NCBI GenBank assembly: GCA_964462945.1
Contig: CAYWZW010000008.1
Span: 41,321-105,320 of the forward strand
Direction of reading: 5' to 3'
Length of the DNA stretch: 64,000 nt
From: GCA-020343675 sp964462945
GTDB lineage: Bacteria > Planctomycetota > Phycisphaerae > Sedimentisphaerales > Anaerobacaceae
The position numbers and the translations under genes are program-made. The number at the start of each line of letters is the position of its first letter. Position 1 is the stretch's first letter. Of the stretch, positions 53,490 through 61,032 are shown piece after piece. The notes under the pieces are model-generated. The model was given only the letters and a program-made list of their open reading frames with translations, did not search any database and was not told the DNA's origin.

Positions 53490-53829
53490 TAGCAGAAAGA
53501 CCTGTCCCGAGCGTAGCCTGCCTCGAGCAATGTCGAGAGGTCGAGGGAAAAGTATCAGCAGGAAGAGTAGTGTTTCCCAAGCCGCAACGTACGCTGGAAT
53601 AGGCGATTTCTGGGATGAGCACGATTTGTCCGACTATTGGGGTAAAACCCGGTCCGTCCGAGCCGATGTGGACCTGGAGTCCGAGGAATCTCTGTATGCC
53701 ATCGAGAAAGGATTGTCGCAAACCATTTGCCGCGCTGCCAAGAAACAAGGCGTCTCGCCCCATACCTTGATCAACCTATGGCTTCAGGAAAAGATTCAGA
53801 AGCTCAAGCTGGGTTCCCGGCGAGGCTGA
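53476..53829 (+). CDS. BrnA/CopG-like antitoxin with in-frame repeat insertion
   Basis: The 117-residue product ends in a BrnA-like pattern: IGDFWDEHDLSDYW, then SVRADVDLESEESLYAIEKG, followed by AAKKQGVSPHTLINLWLQEK, a ribbon-helix-helix-like segment. The first 40 residues are unusual. RSNSRKT and KSISRKS are nearly repeated, and the DNA between them (about 53500-53550) carries CTGTCCCGAGCGTAGCC and GGTCGAGGGA, a repeat found between genes nearby. The repeated flanks are AGTAATAGCAGAAAG (53485-53499) and AGTATCAGCAGGAAG (53551-53565). This points to an in-frame insertion of about 66 bp. Confidence 0.7.
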   Translation: MRRSNSRKTCPERSLPRAMSRGRGKSISRKSSVSQAATYAGIGDFWDEHDLSDYWGKTRSVRADVDLESEESLYAIEKGLSQTICRAAKKQGVSPHTLINLWLQEKIQKLKLGSRRG

Positions 53830-53871
53830 CAGAAATGGGTGGCTATCACTTGGGTCTTTCTACCGGTCGTA

Positions 53872-53900
53872 TTGCTTTGCCCGCTGTGCCGTGCTACAAT
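53872..53900 (+). promoter_or_regulatory. Repeated promoter element, copy C
   Basis: TTGCTT (53872-53877), 17 bp and TACAAT (53895-53900), then GCGAAGGAGG and ATG 53927. Confidence 0.6.
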
Positions 53901-53926
53901 CTTTATTCAAAGCGAAGGAGGCTCGG

Positions 53927-54073
53927 ATGTTGCGCGTTCGTGAGACAGACGGTTTGAACCGGGCACCTGCGGCACAGGCGGTTGCCTGCAATCACAATGC
54001 TTATACCAATTCGAGTGTTGGAGTGTTACGCCGCCACTTCGCGCCTAAAGGGTGTTATAGAGAAACCATATAA
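53927..54073 (+). CDS. 48-residue ORF in the direct repeat, copy 1
   Basis: MLRVRETDGLNRAPAAQ, then VACNHNAYTNSS and the shared end GCYRETI. AAGGAG precedes the ATG by six bases and a promoter lies further upstream. The partner at 54775 differs at about ten of 48 residues with no indel. Most nucleotide differences between the copies change the amino acid, which argues for loose constraint on the protein. It may be a short translated leader or a real small protein; no homologue is recognised. Confidence 0.35.
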   Translation: MLRVRETDGLNRAPAAQAVACNHNAYTNSSVGVLRRHFAPKGCYRETI

Positions 54074-54211
54074 TCATTGTTAGAGGCCGAAGTTGAAGCA
54101 TTTAGCGTTAGCCGTCCATCATAACAGTAGTCCGCGTTTGCGGGCAGGCTGTGGCAACTATGGGTTGCAGGCGGCATACCAGTCAGAGACCCTCAAGAAG
54201 GAAATGTAACC

Positions 54212-54601
54212 ATGGGAAATCAGAACGATACGACCGCCGCCATAATTGCCATGGAGCGGGCAGCACTGGATCGATGGGGGAAAGGAGACCCGTCAGGTTT
54301 TATAGAGATATCGGCCCCTGATGTCGTCTATTTCGATCCCTTTCTCGATCATCGGTTGGATGGTCTTGAAGCACTCACACGCTATTATGAGGCGGCACGC
54401 GGCAAAGTTCAGATCGACCGTTATGAGCTTATCAACCCTAAGGTGCAGCTTTATGGCAATACGGCCGTGCTGACTTTCAACTATGTTTCTTACAGCGGGC
54501 AAACACAGAGCCGTTGGAACTGCACCGAAGTCTATTGTTGCAGAGATAGACAATGGCGCATCATCCAAACCCACTGGTCTATCACGCAACACATGAAATG
54601 A
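54212..54601 (+). CDS. SnoaL/NTF2-like fold protein
   Basis: The 129-residue protein has the cone-shaped NTF2 fold seen in SnoaL-like and DUF4440 proteins. Key segments are MERAALDRWGKGDPSGFIEI, then SAPDVVYFDPFLDHRLDG, TAVLTFNYVSYSGQTQS and a final WRIIQTHWSITQH. Such proteins act as isomerases, hydratases or ligand carriers; none of these is specified here. AGGAAATG lies upstream of the ATG. It sits 139 bp after the end of the first 215-bp repeat unit and is followed by the second unit. Confidence 0.82.
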   Translation: MGNQNDTTAAIIAMERAALDRWGKGDPSGFIEISAPDVVYFDPFLDHRLDGLEALTRYYEAARGKVQIDRYELINPKVQLYGNTAVLTFNYVSYSGQTQSRWNCTEVYCCRDRQWRIIQTHWSITQHMK

Positions 54602-54719
54602 GAGACGTAGGGTGGGCAGGTCCCGGCCCCAGGGGCTTCTCTCCCTCGGGGACGTCTTACGGTGCTGCCCATGCGGTTCCTTTTGCGAGCAGGGTCGAGG
54701 AAAGATACGATTTTTCCTA

Positions 54720-54748
54720 TTGCTTTGCCCGCTGTGCTTTGCTATAAT
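54720..54748 (+). promoter_or_regulatory. Repeated promoter element, copy D
   Basis: TTGCTT (54720-54725), 17 bp and a consensus TATAAT (54743-54748). It is followed by GTAAGCAAAGGAAAC and ATG 54775. The upstream part of this unit (54608-54716) matches copy B. Confidence 0.65.
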
Positions 54749-54774
54749 CTCGAGCGTAAGCAAAGGAAACGAGA

Positions 54775-54921
54775 ATGTTGCGAGTTCGTGAGATAGACGG
54801 TTCGAGACGGGCACCTGCGGCACAGCCGGTTGCCTGCACTCACAAGGCTTATACCAATTCGAGTATTGGAGTGTTACGGCGCAACCTCGCGGCTAAAGGG
54901 TGTTATAGAGAAACCATATAA
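54775..54921 (+). CDS. 48-residue ORF in the direct repeat, copy 2
   Basis: MLRVREIDGSRRAPAAQ, then VACTHKAYTNSS and GCYRETI. The stop is 31 bases before the start of the 535-residue gene. AAAGGAAAC precedes the ATG. The 32-nt motif at 54902-54933 covers the last codons of this ORF, so the end of the protein is fixed by that motif. Confidence 0.35.
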   Translation: MLRVREIDGSRRAPAAQPVACTHKAYTNSSIGVLRRNLAAKGCYRETI

Positions 54922-54952
54922 TCATTGTTGGGTGCATGAGAACGGCAGAAAC

Positions 54953-56560
54953 ATGACAGCCAAACTCAGAATGCGGATCCATCCACAGCCCGAGAGGATC
55001 ACCACAACTGAGTACATCGTGTACATGCGACGCGTCCTGCAGGACGTCCAAGGCATCGAAGAAGCCTATCTGTGTGCACTGGATGAGGCTGATCGCGACA
55101 AGAAATACGAGGGCATAAGTCTCATACGAGAGCCGCTCCCTCCCGAAAAGGGGATTACGGCGTTGGGCATCAAGATGAAGCCCGCATGCTCATCGGATTT
55201 TCCCACAGCGACAGCTTCGATTCATAGGAAGTTTGCCGCCGATAACATACCCGGTCCTGTGGTCTTCGACGTTTCGCGGTCTCCGCGCATCCTCAAGTTC
55301 CTTCGGGCCAACAACGCTTTCCCCGCATGGCAGAAGCGCGAATCGGTGGCTCTCGATTCCTTCGAGGACCTCGCCAAAGACTTGTTTCGGACCATAGCAC
55401 GCGAACCAGTGGCGTGGAATGCTTTGGCGGTCTATTGGTATAAGTGGCGCACAACTGAAATTGTGCGTGCAATGCGCGCTGACAACGGTTCTCGCCTTCA
55501 CGTCCACGTGCCTGCGCATGTTGATGCGGTACCACTCGTCAAGAAACTCCTTCTCGTTGCCGACAACGTCACGCTCTGGCACGCTGGGCCGCTCTCACCA
55601 ATGACATATGTGGAGTGCCCGAGTCCCCATCCAGCGGACGACATCGGCTCGCACCGTTTCGCCCTCGGTGGCATAGGTCGGGCGTTGCCCGCCTCGGCTG
55701 GCATCCTCCTCCGCGACGCGCGCGCCGCAATTGAGCGTGGCCGAATCTTCTACTCGCCACTGGCGCTGGTTCACGCGCCGCCGCGAACAGAAGCCAAAGA
55801 ACAACTGGCACTAGGCATCCTGTCCGACTGGATGGAGCAGTTCGACCGCGAGCACGCTCCTGCCGCGTACCAACTAGTTCACGATTTTGAACAGATGGTC
55901 GGGACCGCAGCATGGGAAGAGACCCAAAAAGGGGCCGAGGAAGTTGGTCCTTTGACCGTAATAGACGGATGGCCGACGCGTCCGATGCGGGGGAAGGCAA
56001 TGATCCTCGACGGGACACCGTGGCCGGTAGACCAAGTCATTCGATGGGAAGCAGAGATTTCTGCCTTTTGTACGCCTCAATCTTCATACGCCGCAGACTC
56101 CTCTACACCCATTGATGCTGCGCTGACATTGTCCGTGCGGGTCCCGTATCTCGAGAACATCCCCGTTCCTCTCCTCTTGCGCCTCATGGACGAATACGGC
56201 GACGCGTTCAAGAGGTTCCGGGGCTTCCTGAACGAGTGCGCCAGCGAAGCACGTGCGGCAGCCTCCGCAGATGCCGTGAAGCGCCTGCAACGCTCCCTTG
56301 ATAAGGAATCCCAACAGTTAACCGAACGGTACGCACAGATTAAGAAGGACGCGAAGTCTGCGCTCGTTGATGTTTTCGTGAGGAACTTCACCTTGGCGCT
56401 TGTCCTGTTCGGCGCTGGTGCTCCTCGACACACCATGTTTGTGCCCGCCGTGACGGCGATCTTCGACGGTCTTCGAGAGCGCAGAAAGCAAACGAAGGAG
56501 AAGCAATCCTTTGAGTCGGGAGATTCGTGGCTGTTGTGGCGTCTTGGGAATCCGAAGTAG
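54953..56560 (+). CDS. Hypothetical 535-residue protein, probably membrane-attached
   Basis: I do not recognise this protein. ATG 54953 follows the direct repeat by 20 bases; the frame opens earlier but only through repeat DNA. The N-terminal part (about 1-200) is mixed alpha/beta with no catalytic motif visible. The middle has RIFYSPLALVHAPPRTEAKE. A long helix near the end (LQRSLDKESQQLTERYAQIK) suggests a coiled coil. FTLALVLFGAGAPRHTMFV may be one membrane segment. Its placement behind a promoter-bearing repeat suggests expression as part of a cassette. Confidence 0.65.
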   Translation: MTAKLRMRIHPQPERITTTEYIVYMRRVLQDVQGIEEAYLCALDEADRDKKYEGISLIREPLPPEKGITALGIKMKPACSSDFPTATASIHRKFAADNIPGPVVFDVSRSPRILKFLRANNAFPAWQKRESVALDSFEDLAKDLFRTIAREPVAWNALAVYWYKWRTTEIVRAMRADNGSRLHVHVPAHVDAVPLVKKLLLVADNVTLWHAGPLSPMTYVECPSPHPADDIGSHRFALGGIGRALPASAGILLRDARAAIERGRIFYSPLALVHAPPRTEAKEQLALGILSDWMEQFDREHAPAAYQLVHDFEQMVGTAAWEETQKGAEEVGPLTVIDGWPTRPMRGKAMILDGTPWPVDQVIRWEAEISAFCTPQSSYAADSSTPIDAALTLSVRVPYLENIPVPLLLRLMDEYGDAFKRFRGFLNECASEARAAASADAVKRLQRSLDKESQQLTERYAQIKKDAKSALVDVFVRNFTLALVLFGAGAPRHTMFVPAVTAIFDGLRERRKQTKEKQSFESGDSWLLWRLGNPK

Positions 56561-56694
56561 CATCACACAGCACCCAACAACCAGCTCCTCTCGTACGCGA
56601 GGCCCGCGGCGGGCCTCGCGCCGGAGAGCCGGAGCGTTCGACCTGAGAGATTCGCCGGGTCTTAGTCCGGCCCCAGCAGTGAACGGTCGCAGGG

Positions 56695-56776
56695 TCAATG
56701 CAAATCGCCTTCTCGGACTTCGAGGATTTGGGGCGGCTGCGCGTTTGGGGATTCAAGTTTGAGTTTTATCTTTTTG
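56695..56776 (-). pseudogene. Fragment of the 3' end of a lyase gene
   Basis: Read on the minus strand it gives KKIKLKLESPNAQPPQILEV followed by REGDLH and a stop. The intact gene at 57541 ends IKLKLEQPDTQPPQILEI then RENSR. The fragment therefore derives from a paralogous lyase-like gene, of which only the end remains beside the accessory island. No gene is seen elsewhere in 56561-56858. Confidence 0.6.
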
Positions 56777-56858
56777 CACGGAGTCACGCGCAATTAATTG
56801 CGCTGCTTCATAGATTGAACCGCTTGACAGTTCTATGACTATATGTTATATACGGAGT

Positions 56859-57044
56859 ATGAAACTGACTATTACGACCCACGCAGAACAGGCCAGACAG
56901 GATCGGGCCTACTGGCGCAATCGCTCGCCCGAGGAACGTCTGGACGAGGTTGAGAGACTACGGCTGGAAGCAGGGAAGTTTCTATATGAATATCCATCCC
57001 GACTTCGAAGAACTGTTGCGATTGCTCGAAGAGCACGGCGTTGA
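56859..57044 (+). CDS. Small helical partner of a nucleotidyltransferase
   Basis: The 61-residue protein reads MKLTITTHAEQARQDRAYW, then RSPEERLDEVERLRLEAGKF and a basic end ARRARR. Such short proteins with SPEERL and a Glu/Arg-rich helix are encoded directly upstream of nucleotidyltransferases of the next type. CGGAG lies just before ATG 56859. Its end overlaps the next gene by 59 bases in another frame. By analogy it might be the antitoxin-like half of a pair, but this is not demonstrated. Confidence 0.65.
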   Translation: MKLTITTHAEQARQDRAYWRNRSPEERLDEVERLRLEAGKFLYEYPSRLRRTVAIARRARR

Positions 57045-57450
57045 ATACATGATCGTGGGCGGCTACGCCGTGGCCTATCACGGGCATCCGCGGTTCACGA
57101 AAGACATCGACGTATTCTTCCAAATGAGCGAGGACAACGCCGGCCGCCTCCGGCAGGCGCTCATCGCGTTCGGCTTCCGTGAAGAAGATTTGCCTCTCGA
57201 AGCGTTTATGACCGTCGGTAATGTTTTGACTTTCGGCGTCGTCCCGACCCGGGTTGACCTGATCAACGAGATCGACGGTGTCACCTATGAGGAAGCGCGC
57301 CCCAACGTCGTCCGGGGCAACTATGGAGGCGTTGAGGTGACCTTTATTGGTTTCGACGACCTCATAAGGAACAAGAAAGCAACGCCACGCGCCAAGGACA
57401 AAGGCGACATCGAGGAACTGGAGCAACAAGAGGATGCTACGGACGGCTAA
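56986..57450 (+). CDS. Nucleotidyltransferase-fold protein (DUF6036-like)
   Basis: From ATG 56986 (GGAAG seven bases before) the product has 154 residues. The family pattern is EYMIVGGYAVAYHGHPRFTK and DIDVFFQ, with Asp-x-Asp as metal ligand, then RVDLINEIDGV and GVEVTFIGFDDLIRNKKA. These proteins resemble the AbiEii/MNT class, members of which act in toxin-antitoxin and phage-defence modules. It is the second nucleotidyltransferase pair of the window, the other lying at 3.7 kb. Confidence 0.82.
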   Translation: MNIHPDFEELLRLLEEHGVEYMIVGGYAVAYHGHPRFTKDIDVFFQMSEDNAGRLRQALIAFGFREEDLPLEAFMTVGNVLTFGVVPTRVDLINEIDGVTYEEARPNVVRGNYGGVEVTFIGFDDLIRNKKATPRAKDKGDIEELEQQEDATDG

Positions 57451-57540
57451 TCGCCGCCGAAGGTCTATTCCTTCGACGTTCGAGGTGCAGGGCAAAATAA
57501 GAGATCGCGCCTTCAGGCGGCAAGAGTCGCGTGCCGAACA

Positions 57541-59967
57541 TCATCGGCTGTTTTCTCGGATTTCGAGGATTTGGGGCGGCTGGGTGTCTGGCTGTTCGAG
57601 CTTGAGCTTGATGGCGCCTTTGGTTGTCAGGCCGTCTGGTTCGCGTAGTGTGGCCTCATCGTTAGTGGGCAGCAGGGCGGTTAGCTTTTTGCCGGCCAGT
57701 TCGACGTTCAGGGCGTATCCGCCGTCAATGCTTTGCAGAACGGCGCGTTTTTTGATCTCGTCCTTCACCCGGTGCGGCCAATAAACGGTGACGAATTCGG
57801 CCTTTTGCCTCTTTTCGCCCGTCTTGGCCGTGAGGTGCCATTCGCGCAGCGTGATCTGCGGGCCGGGATTCGGGTCGTACTGGTCGGTCTGCTCGAAAGT
57901 CAAATCCGCCGGCGTTAGAAAATCCACGTCGCATACCACGTCGCCGTTCTTGACCTGAACGCGGTGCTGGCCCTCGGCGTCGATTTTATTGACCGCGTGC
58001 AGCCAGTATTCATACGTCGAAGGCTCCTTCGCCTCCAGCCGGTCATAGACAATAACCACTTCCGGCTTGATGAAAATGATCACGCGGGTGAAGCGCTCCA
58101 GCAGCGTCTCGTATGCTGCACCCGCCTCGCCCACGACGACGTCCATCGCCGGGGTGGTCTTGAAGGCGACGATCTCGCCCTGGGCCTTGGCAGTGCGCTT
58201 CGCCTGGCCCTTGCCGTTGACGGTGATATTGTTGACCGAGCGGGTGCTCCACATCCAGTCGCGATGGTGCGGGCCGCCGTAGCTGTAATAATGCCCCGTT
58301 CGGATGAGCAGCCGCTGGCCGTACGCCCACAGCGCGAACGAATTATTGGCCTCGCTGCCGTGCGATTGCGTGCCCATCGGGCTGGACTTGAAGACGACCT
58401 GCACGTCGTTCTCGGCACTGGAGAGCGTCGTATTGAGGAAAGCCTGTCCGATACCGGCGAACAGCTTCGATGCAGGCAGGCCGTCGGGCGCCTTCGGCTC
58501 GACGTTTGCCAGCGCGCCACGGATGAATCCGATGTAGCCCTTCTCCGGCTGCGGGCCGCCCATCTGCTCGGCATACCATTGCCAGTGTCCGTTGCCGGCC
58601 TGGGCGGCGAGCTGGCTCATGAGCGGCACGAGACTTGTCGCCTTGTACCGGTTCGCGCCGTCGCCGAATGCGCCGTCAATCTTGCCGGGCGGCATCAAAT
58701 ACATCGCGTAGTAACCGAGCTTCGAGAAGTAGGGCTTATCGTAGGCGTCGATGCCCATCGCCTCGCGCATTACGTCTGCCCACCAGGTGAACCGGCCGAT
58801 GTAGCTCGACCAGTAGCTGACGCCCTCGTGCCAGCCACCGTCGTCATCGCTCCAGACGGGATACACGTTGAAAAACACGTTCGCGGCGAACCACACCCAG
58901 TCTTCGGCGCCCTCGATTTCGCCTAAGAAGGCGATGCCGGCCTCGCCTAACTTGTGCCAGGCGCGGTTCGAATGGCTGGCGTACGGCTGCCAGAGGTGAC
59001 GCGGACAAAGATGCTGATACATCTCGTCGCCGCGGATTTTCATGACGTCTCGGCAGATTTGTCTCTCCTGCTCGCTCAGCAGGTCGTTGACGAACGAATA
59101 CGTGCGAGAGAAGTAGTACGCGAAGGGCATACCCGCCTCGTCGTTATAGCGATAGCCCGTGCTGCCTTTGGGATTCCACTTGGCGCATTCTAACAGGATG
59201 CGTTTGGCTTCAAGGCCGTATTTTTCCTGCCCGCCCAACAGGCGCGTAAAGGCCAGCGTCGCCGCCCCATTCAGCGCCCGGATGGTATAGGTCCGGTTGC
59301 CCCACCAGATTTCGCGCCATTCGTCGCTGCCTCGCTCCATGCCTTCCGGATAGGTCGGCGGCTCCGTGGTGGCGGGCGGTTTGACTAAGAGTCCCTCGCA
59401 TTCTTTGACCAGCTCGTCGTACTGGCGCTTCATTTTGTCCTGGGCCAATTCGCGCAGCCGGCCGAGATTCTCCGGCCGCACGAAGAGCCGCGGATGCGTT
59501 TTCGGTATGCGTGCGATCAACTCCTGCCGGGCCGGCAGCGGCATCGCCACGGCGTCCTTAGCAATCGTGAATGTCCGCGCCCGGCTCCATTTCGTGTGGG
59601 CGCCGCTTTTGTCTTTGCCGCGATAACGCCACGTGTAAGTCCCCGGCTCCAACGTCCGCGGCGGGCAATGCACGTTGAATTCCACGTCGCTGGCGCGGTA
59701 CTCGACTGTGCTGAATTGTGCGTCGCGCGCACATTCGATCTCCCACGTCAGGCCCTTTTGAGGCCGCCAACTGAAACCTGGCGGGGTGACCTGCGAGACG
59801 TCGCCGTCGGCGGGTCGGTAGCCCCATTCTTCCGGTCCCACCGGCTGTTCGTCCAGTGAAAGCGTCTGCGCCGCGCCGAAGCCCGGCGTAACAAACAGCA
59901 ACGCAAATAATACGGCGTAAATCAACTCCGCACGGATTTTCTCAAAGCGACTCACTTTCACCGTCAT
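57541..59967 (-). CDS. Secreted heparinase II/III-like polysaccharide lyase
   Basis: The 808-residue product has a signal (LIYAVLFALLFVTPGFGAA), a DUF4962-like N-terminal beta domain (EWGYRPADGDVSQVTPPGFS), then an alpha/alpha toroid with RLFVRPENLGRLRELAQDK and FSRTYSFVNDLLSEQE. The active-site region holds ASHSNRAWHKLGEAG and DGGWHEGVSYWSSYI. The heparinase-like C-terminal beta domain contains GSEANNSFALWAYGQRLLIR and VIVYDRLEA. Enzymes of this type eliminate uronic-acid-containing chains such as alginate or glycosaminoglycans. A fragment of a second copy lies at 56695. Confidence 0.85.
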   Translation of the reverse strand: MTVKVSRFEKIRAELIYAVLFALLFVTPGFGAAQTLSLDEQPVGPEEWGYRPADGDVSQVTPPGFSWRPQKGLTWEIECARDAQFSTVEYRASDVEFNVHCPPRTLEPGTYTWRYRGKDKSGAHTKWSRARTFTIAKDAVAMPLPARQELIARIPKTHPRLFVRPENLGRLRELAQDKMKRQYDELVKECEGLLVKPPATTEPPTYPEGMERGSDEWREIWWGNRTYTIRALNGAATLAFTRLLGGQEKYGLEAKRILLECAKWNPKGSTGYRYNDEAGMPFAYYFSRTYSFVNDLLSEQERQICRDVMKIRGDEMYQHLCPRHLWQPYASHSNRAWHKLGEAGIAFLGEIEGAEDWVWFAANVFFNVYPVWSDDDGGWHEGVSYWSSYIGRFTWWADVMREAMGIDAYDKPYFSKLGYYAMYLMPPGKIDGAFGDGANRYKATSLVPLMSQLAAQAGNGHWQWYAEQMGGPQPEKGYIGFIRGALANVEPKAPDGLPASKLFAGIGQAFLNTTLSSAENDVQVVFKSSPMGTQSHGSEANNSFALWAYGQRLLIRTGHYYSYGGPHHRDWMWSTRSVNNITVNGKGQAKRTAKAQGEIVAFKTTPAMDVVVGEAGAAYETLLERFTRVIIFIKPEVVIVYDRLEAKEPSTYEYWLHAVNKIDAEGQHRVQVKNGDVVCDVDFLTPADLTFEQTDQYDPNPGPQITLREWHLTAKTGEKRQKAEFVTVYWPHRVKDEIKKRAVLQSIDGGYALNVELAGKKLTALLPTNDEATLREPDGLTTKGAIKLKLEQPDTQPPQILEIRENSR

Positions 59968-59979
59968 GATTGCTCCTTG

Positions 59980-60912
59980 CTATAAAAGTGACCCAATCAG
60001 TTCTTTGATGCTCACGACGTTATGGCGAATGAGGTATTGTTTGATGCCTTCGATGATTTTGGCCGCACAGTCCGGCTCGATGAAATTCGCCGTGCCGACG
60101 CCGACCACCGATGCACCGGCGAGAATAAATTCAATCGCATCCGACGCGGTCCGGATTCCGCCCAGACCTAAGATCGGAATGCCGCGTTTTTTGGCGACGT
60201 CGTTATAGACCTTGTTGACCAGATAGACAGCGATGGGCTTGATGGCCGGGCCTGAAAGCCCGCCCGTTCGATTAGCAAGCACAGGTTTCCGCGTCTCAAT
60301 GTCGATGACCATCGCCGTGAAGGTGTTGACCAGACTGAGCGCATCGGCGCCGGCCTCGACCGCCGCGCACGCGATGGCGCTGATGTCCGTCACGGCAGGG
60401 GAGAGCTTGACCATCAGGATTTTGTCGCCGGCGGCTTTTTTGGCCGCCTTGGTAATCTCCGCCACCTGCTCCGGGTCCCGGCCGAAGCTGATGCCGCCCT
60501 TGGCGACGTTCGGACAACTGATATTCAATTCGAATCCGGCTATCGCACGTTCCGACGACAGCCGCTCAATGACGGCCACATATTCCTCGATGGTCTGGCC
60601 CGCGACGTTAACGAACACAGCCGGCGCGAACTTCTCCAGCACGGGCAATTTCTCTTCGATGAATTTCTCTAAGCCCACGTTCGCCAGCCCGATAGCGTTG
60701 AGCATTCCCGAATCGGTCTCGACGATTCGCGGCGTTGCGTTGCCTTTCCGCGGCGCCGGCGTGACGCTCTTGGTGATAAATCCGCCGAGGCAGTTGACAT
60801 CCATGAAGTCGCTCAGCTCGTCGCCGTACCCGCACGTCCCCGAAACCGTAAAAACAGGATTAGCCAGCCTCAGCCCAGCAAATTCAACCGAAATATCAAC
60901 GCCCTCTGCCAT
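59980..60912 (-). CDS. pyrD: Dihydroorotate dehydrogenase, class 1B catalytic subunit
   Basis: The 310-residue flavoprotein oxidises dihydroorotate in pyrimidine synthesis. The FMN-binding TVSGTCGYGDELSDF, the active-site Cys in ELNISCPNVAKGG, and ILMVKLSPAVTDI are typical of class 1B (PyrDB). NTFTAMVIDIETRKP and GLGGIRTASDAIEFILAGAS complete the fold. Class 1B enzymes work with an electron-transfer subunit PyrK, which is not next to it here. It is preceded, in transcription order, by the NUDIX gene with a repeat between them. Confidence 0.93.
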   Translation of the reverse strand: MAEGVDISVEFAGLRLANPVFTVSGTCGYGDELSDFMDVNCLGGFITKSVTPAPRKGNATPRIVETDSGMLNAIGLANVGLEKFIEEKLPVLEKFAPAVFVNVAGQTIEEYVAVIERLSSERAIAGFELNISCPNVAKGGISFGRDPEQVAEITKAAKKAAGDKILMVKLSPAVTDISAIACAAVEAGADALSLVNTFTAMVIDIETRKPVLANRTGGLSGPAIKPIAVYLVNKVYNDVAKKRGIPILGLGGIRTASDAIEFILAGASVVGVGTANFIEPDCAAKIIEGIKQYLIRHNVVSIKELIGSLL

Positions 60913-60935
60913 CTGTTCTATTCCCTGTCATTGCG

Positions 60936-61032
60936 AGGCCTGCGCAGCAGGCCGCGGCAATCTGATTTGTAGGGTGGGGCTTGCCCCACCGTTCCCTTGT
61001 CATTCCTGCGAAAGCAGGAATCCATCCCTGTT
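60936..61032. repeat. Repeat cluster upstream of pyrD
   Basis: It holds TGTCATTGCGAGGCCTGCGC, AGGGTGGGGCTTGCCCCACC (60971-60990) and CATTCCTGCGAAAGCAGGAA. All three belong to families found elsewhere in the window (62745, 7581 and 8936). Confidence 0.6.

Larger units (their letters stand above)
53868..54085 (+). repeat. About 215-bp direct repeat unit, first of two
   Basis: This unit matches 54718-54933 almost throughout. It includes the promoter, the AAGGAG, a 48-codon ORF and the 32-nt motif ending in GTTAGAG at 54079-54085. After the last GTT the two copies diverge completely (TTAGAGGCC against TTGGGTGCA), as at a recombination boundary. Confidence 0.75.

Noticed and set aside
57964..58926. 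A 320-codon plus-strand ORF
   Set aside because: Antisense to the lyase gene at 57541-59967, whose domain content is clear.
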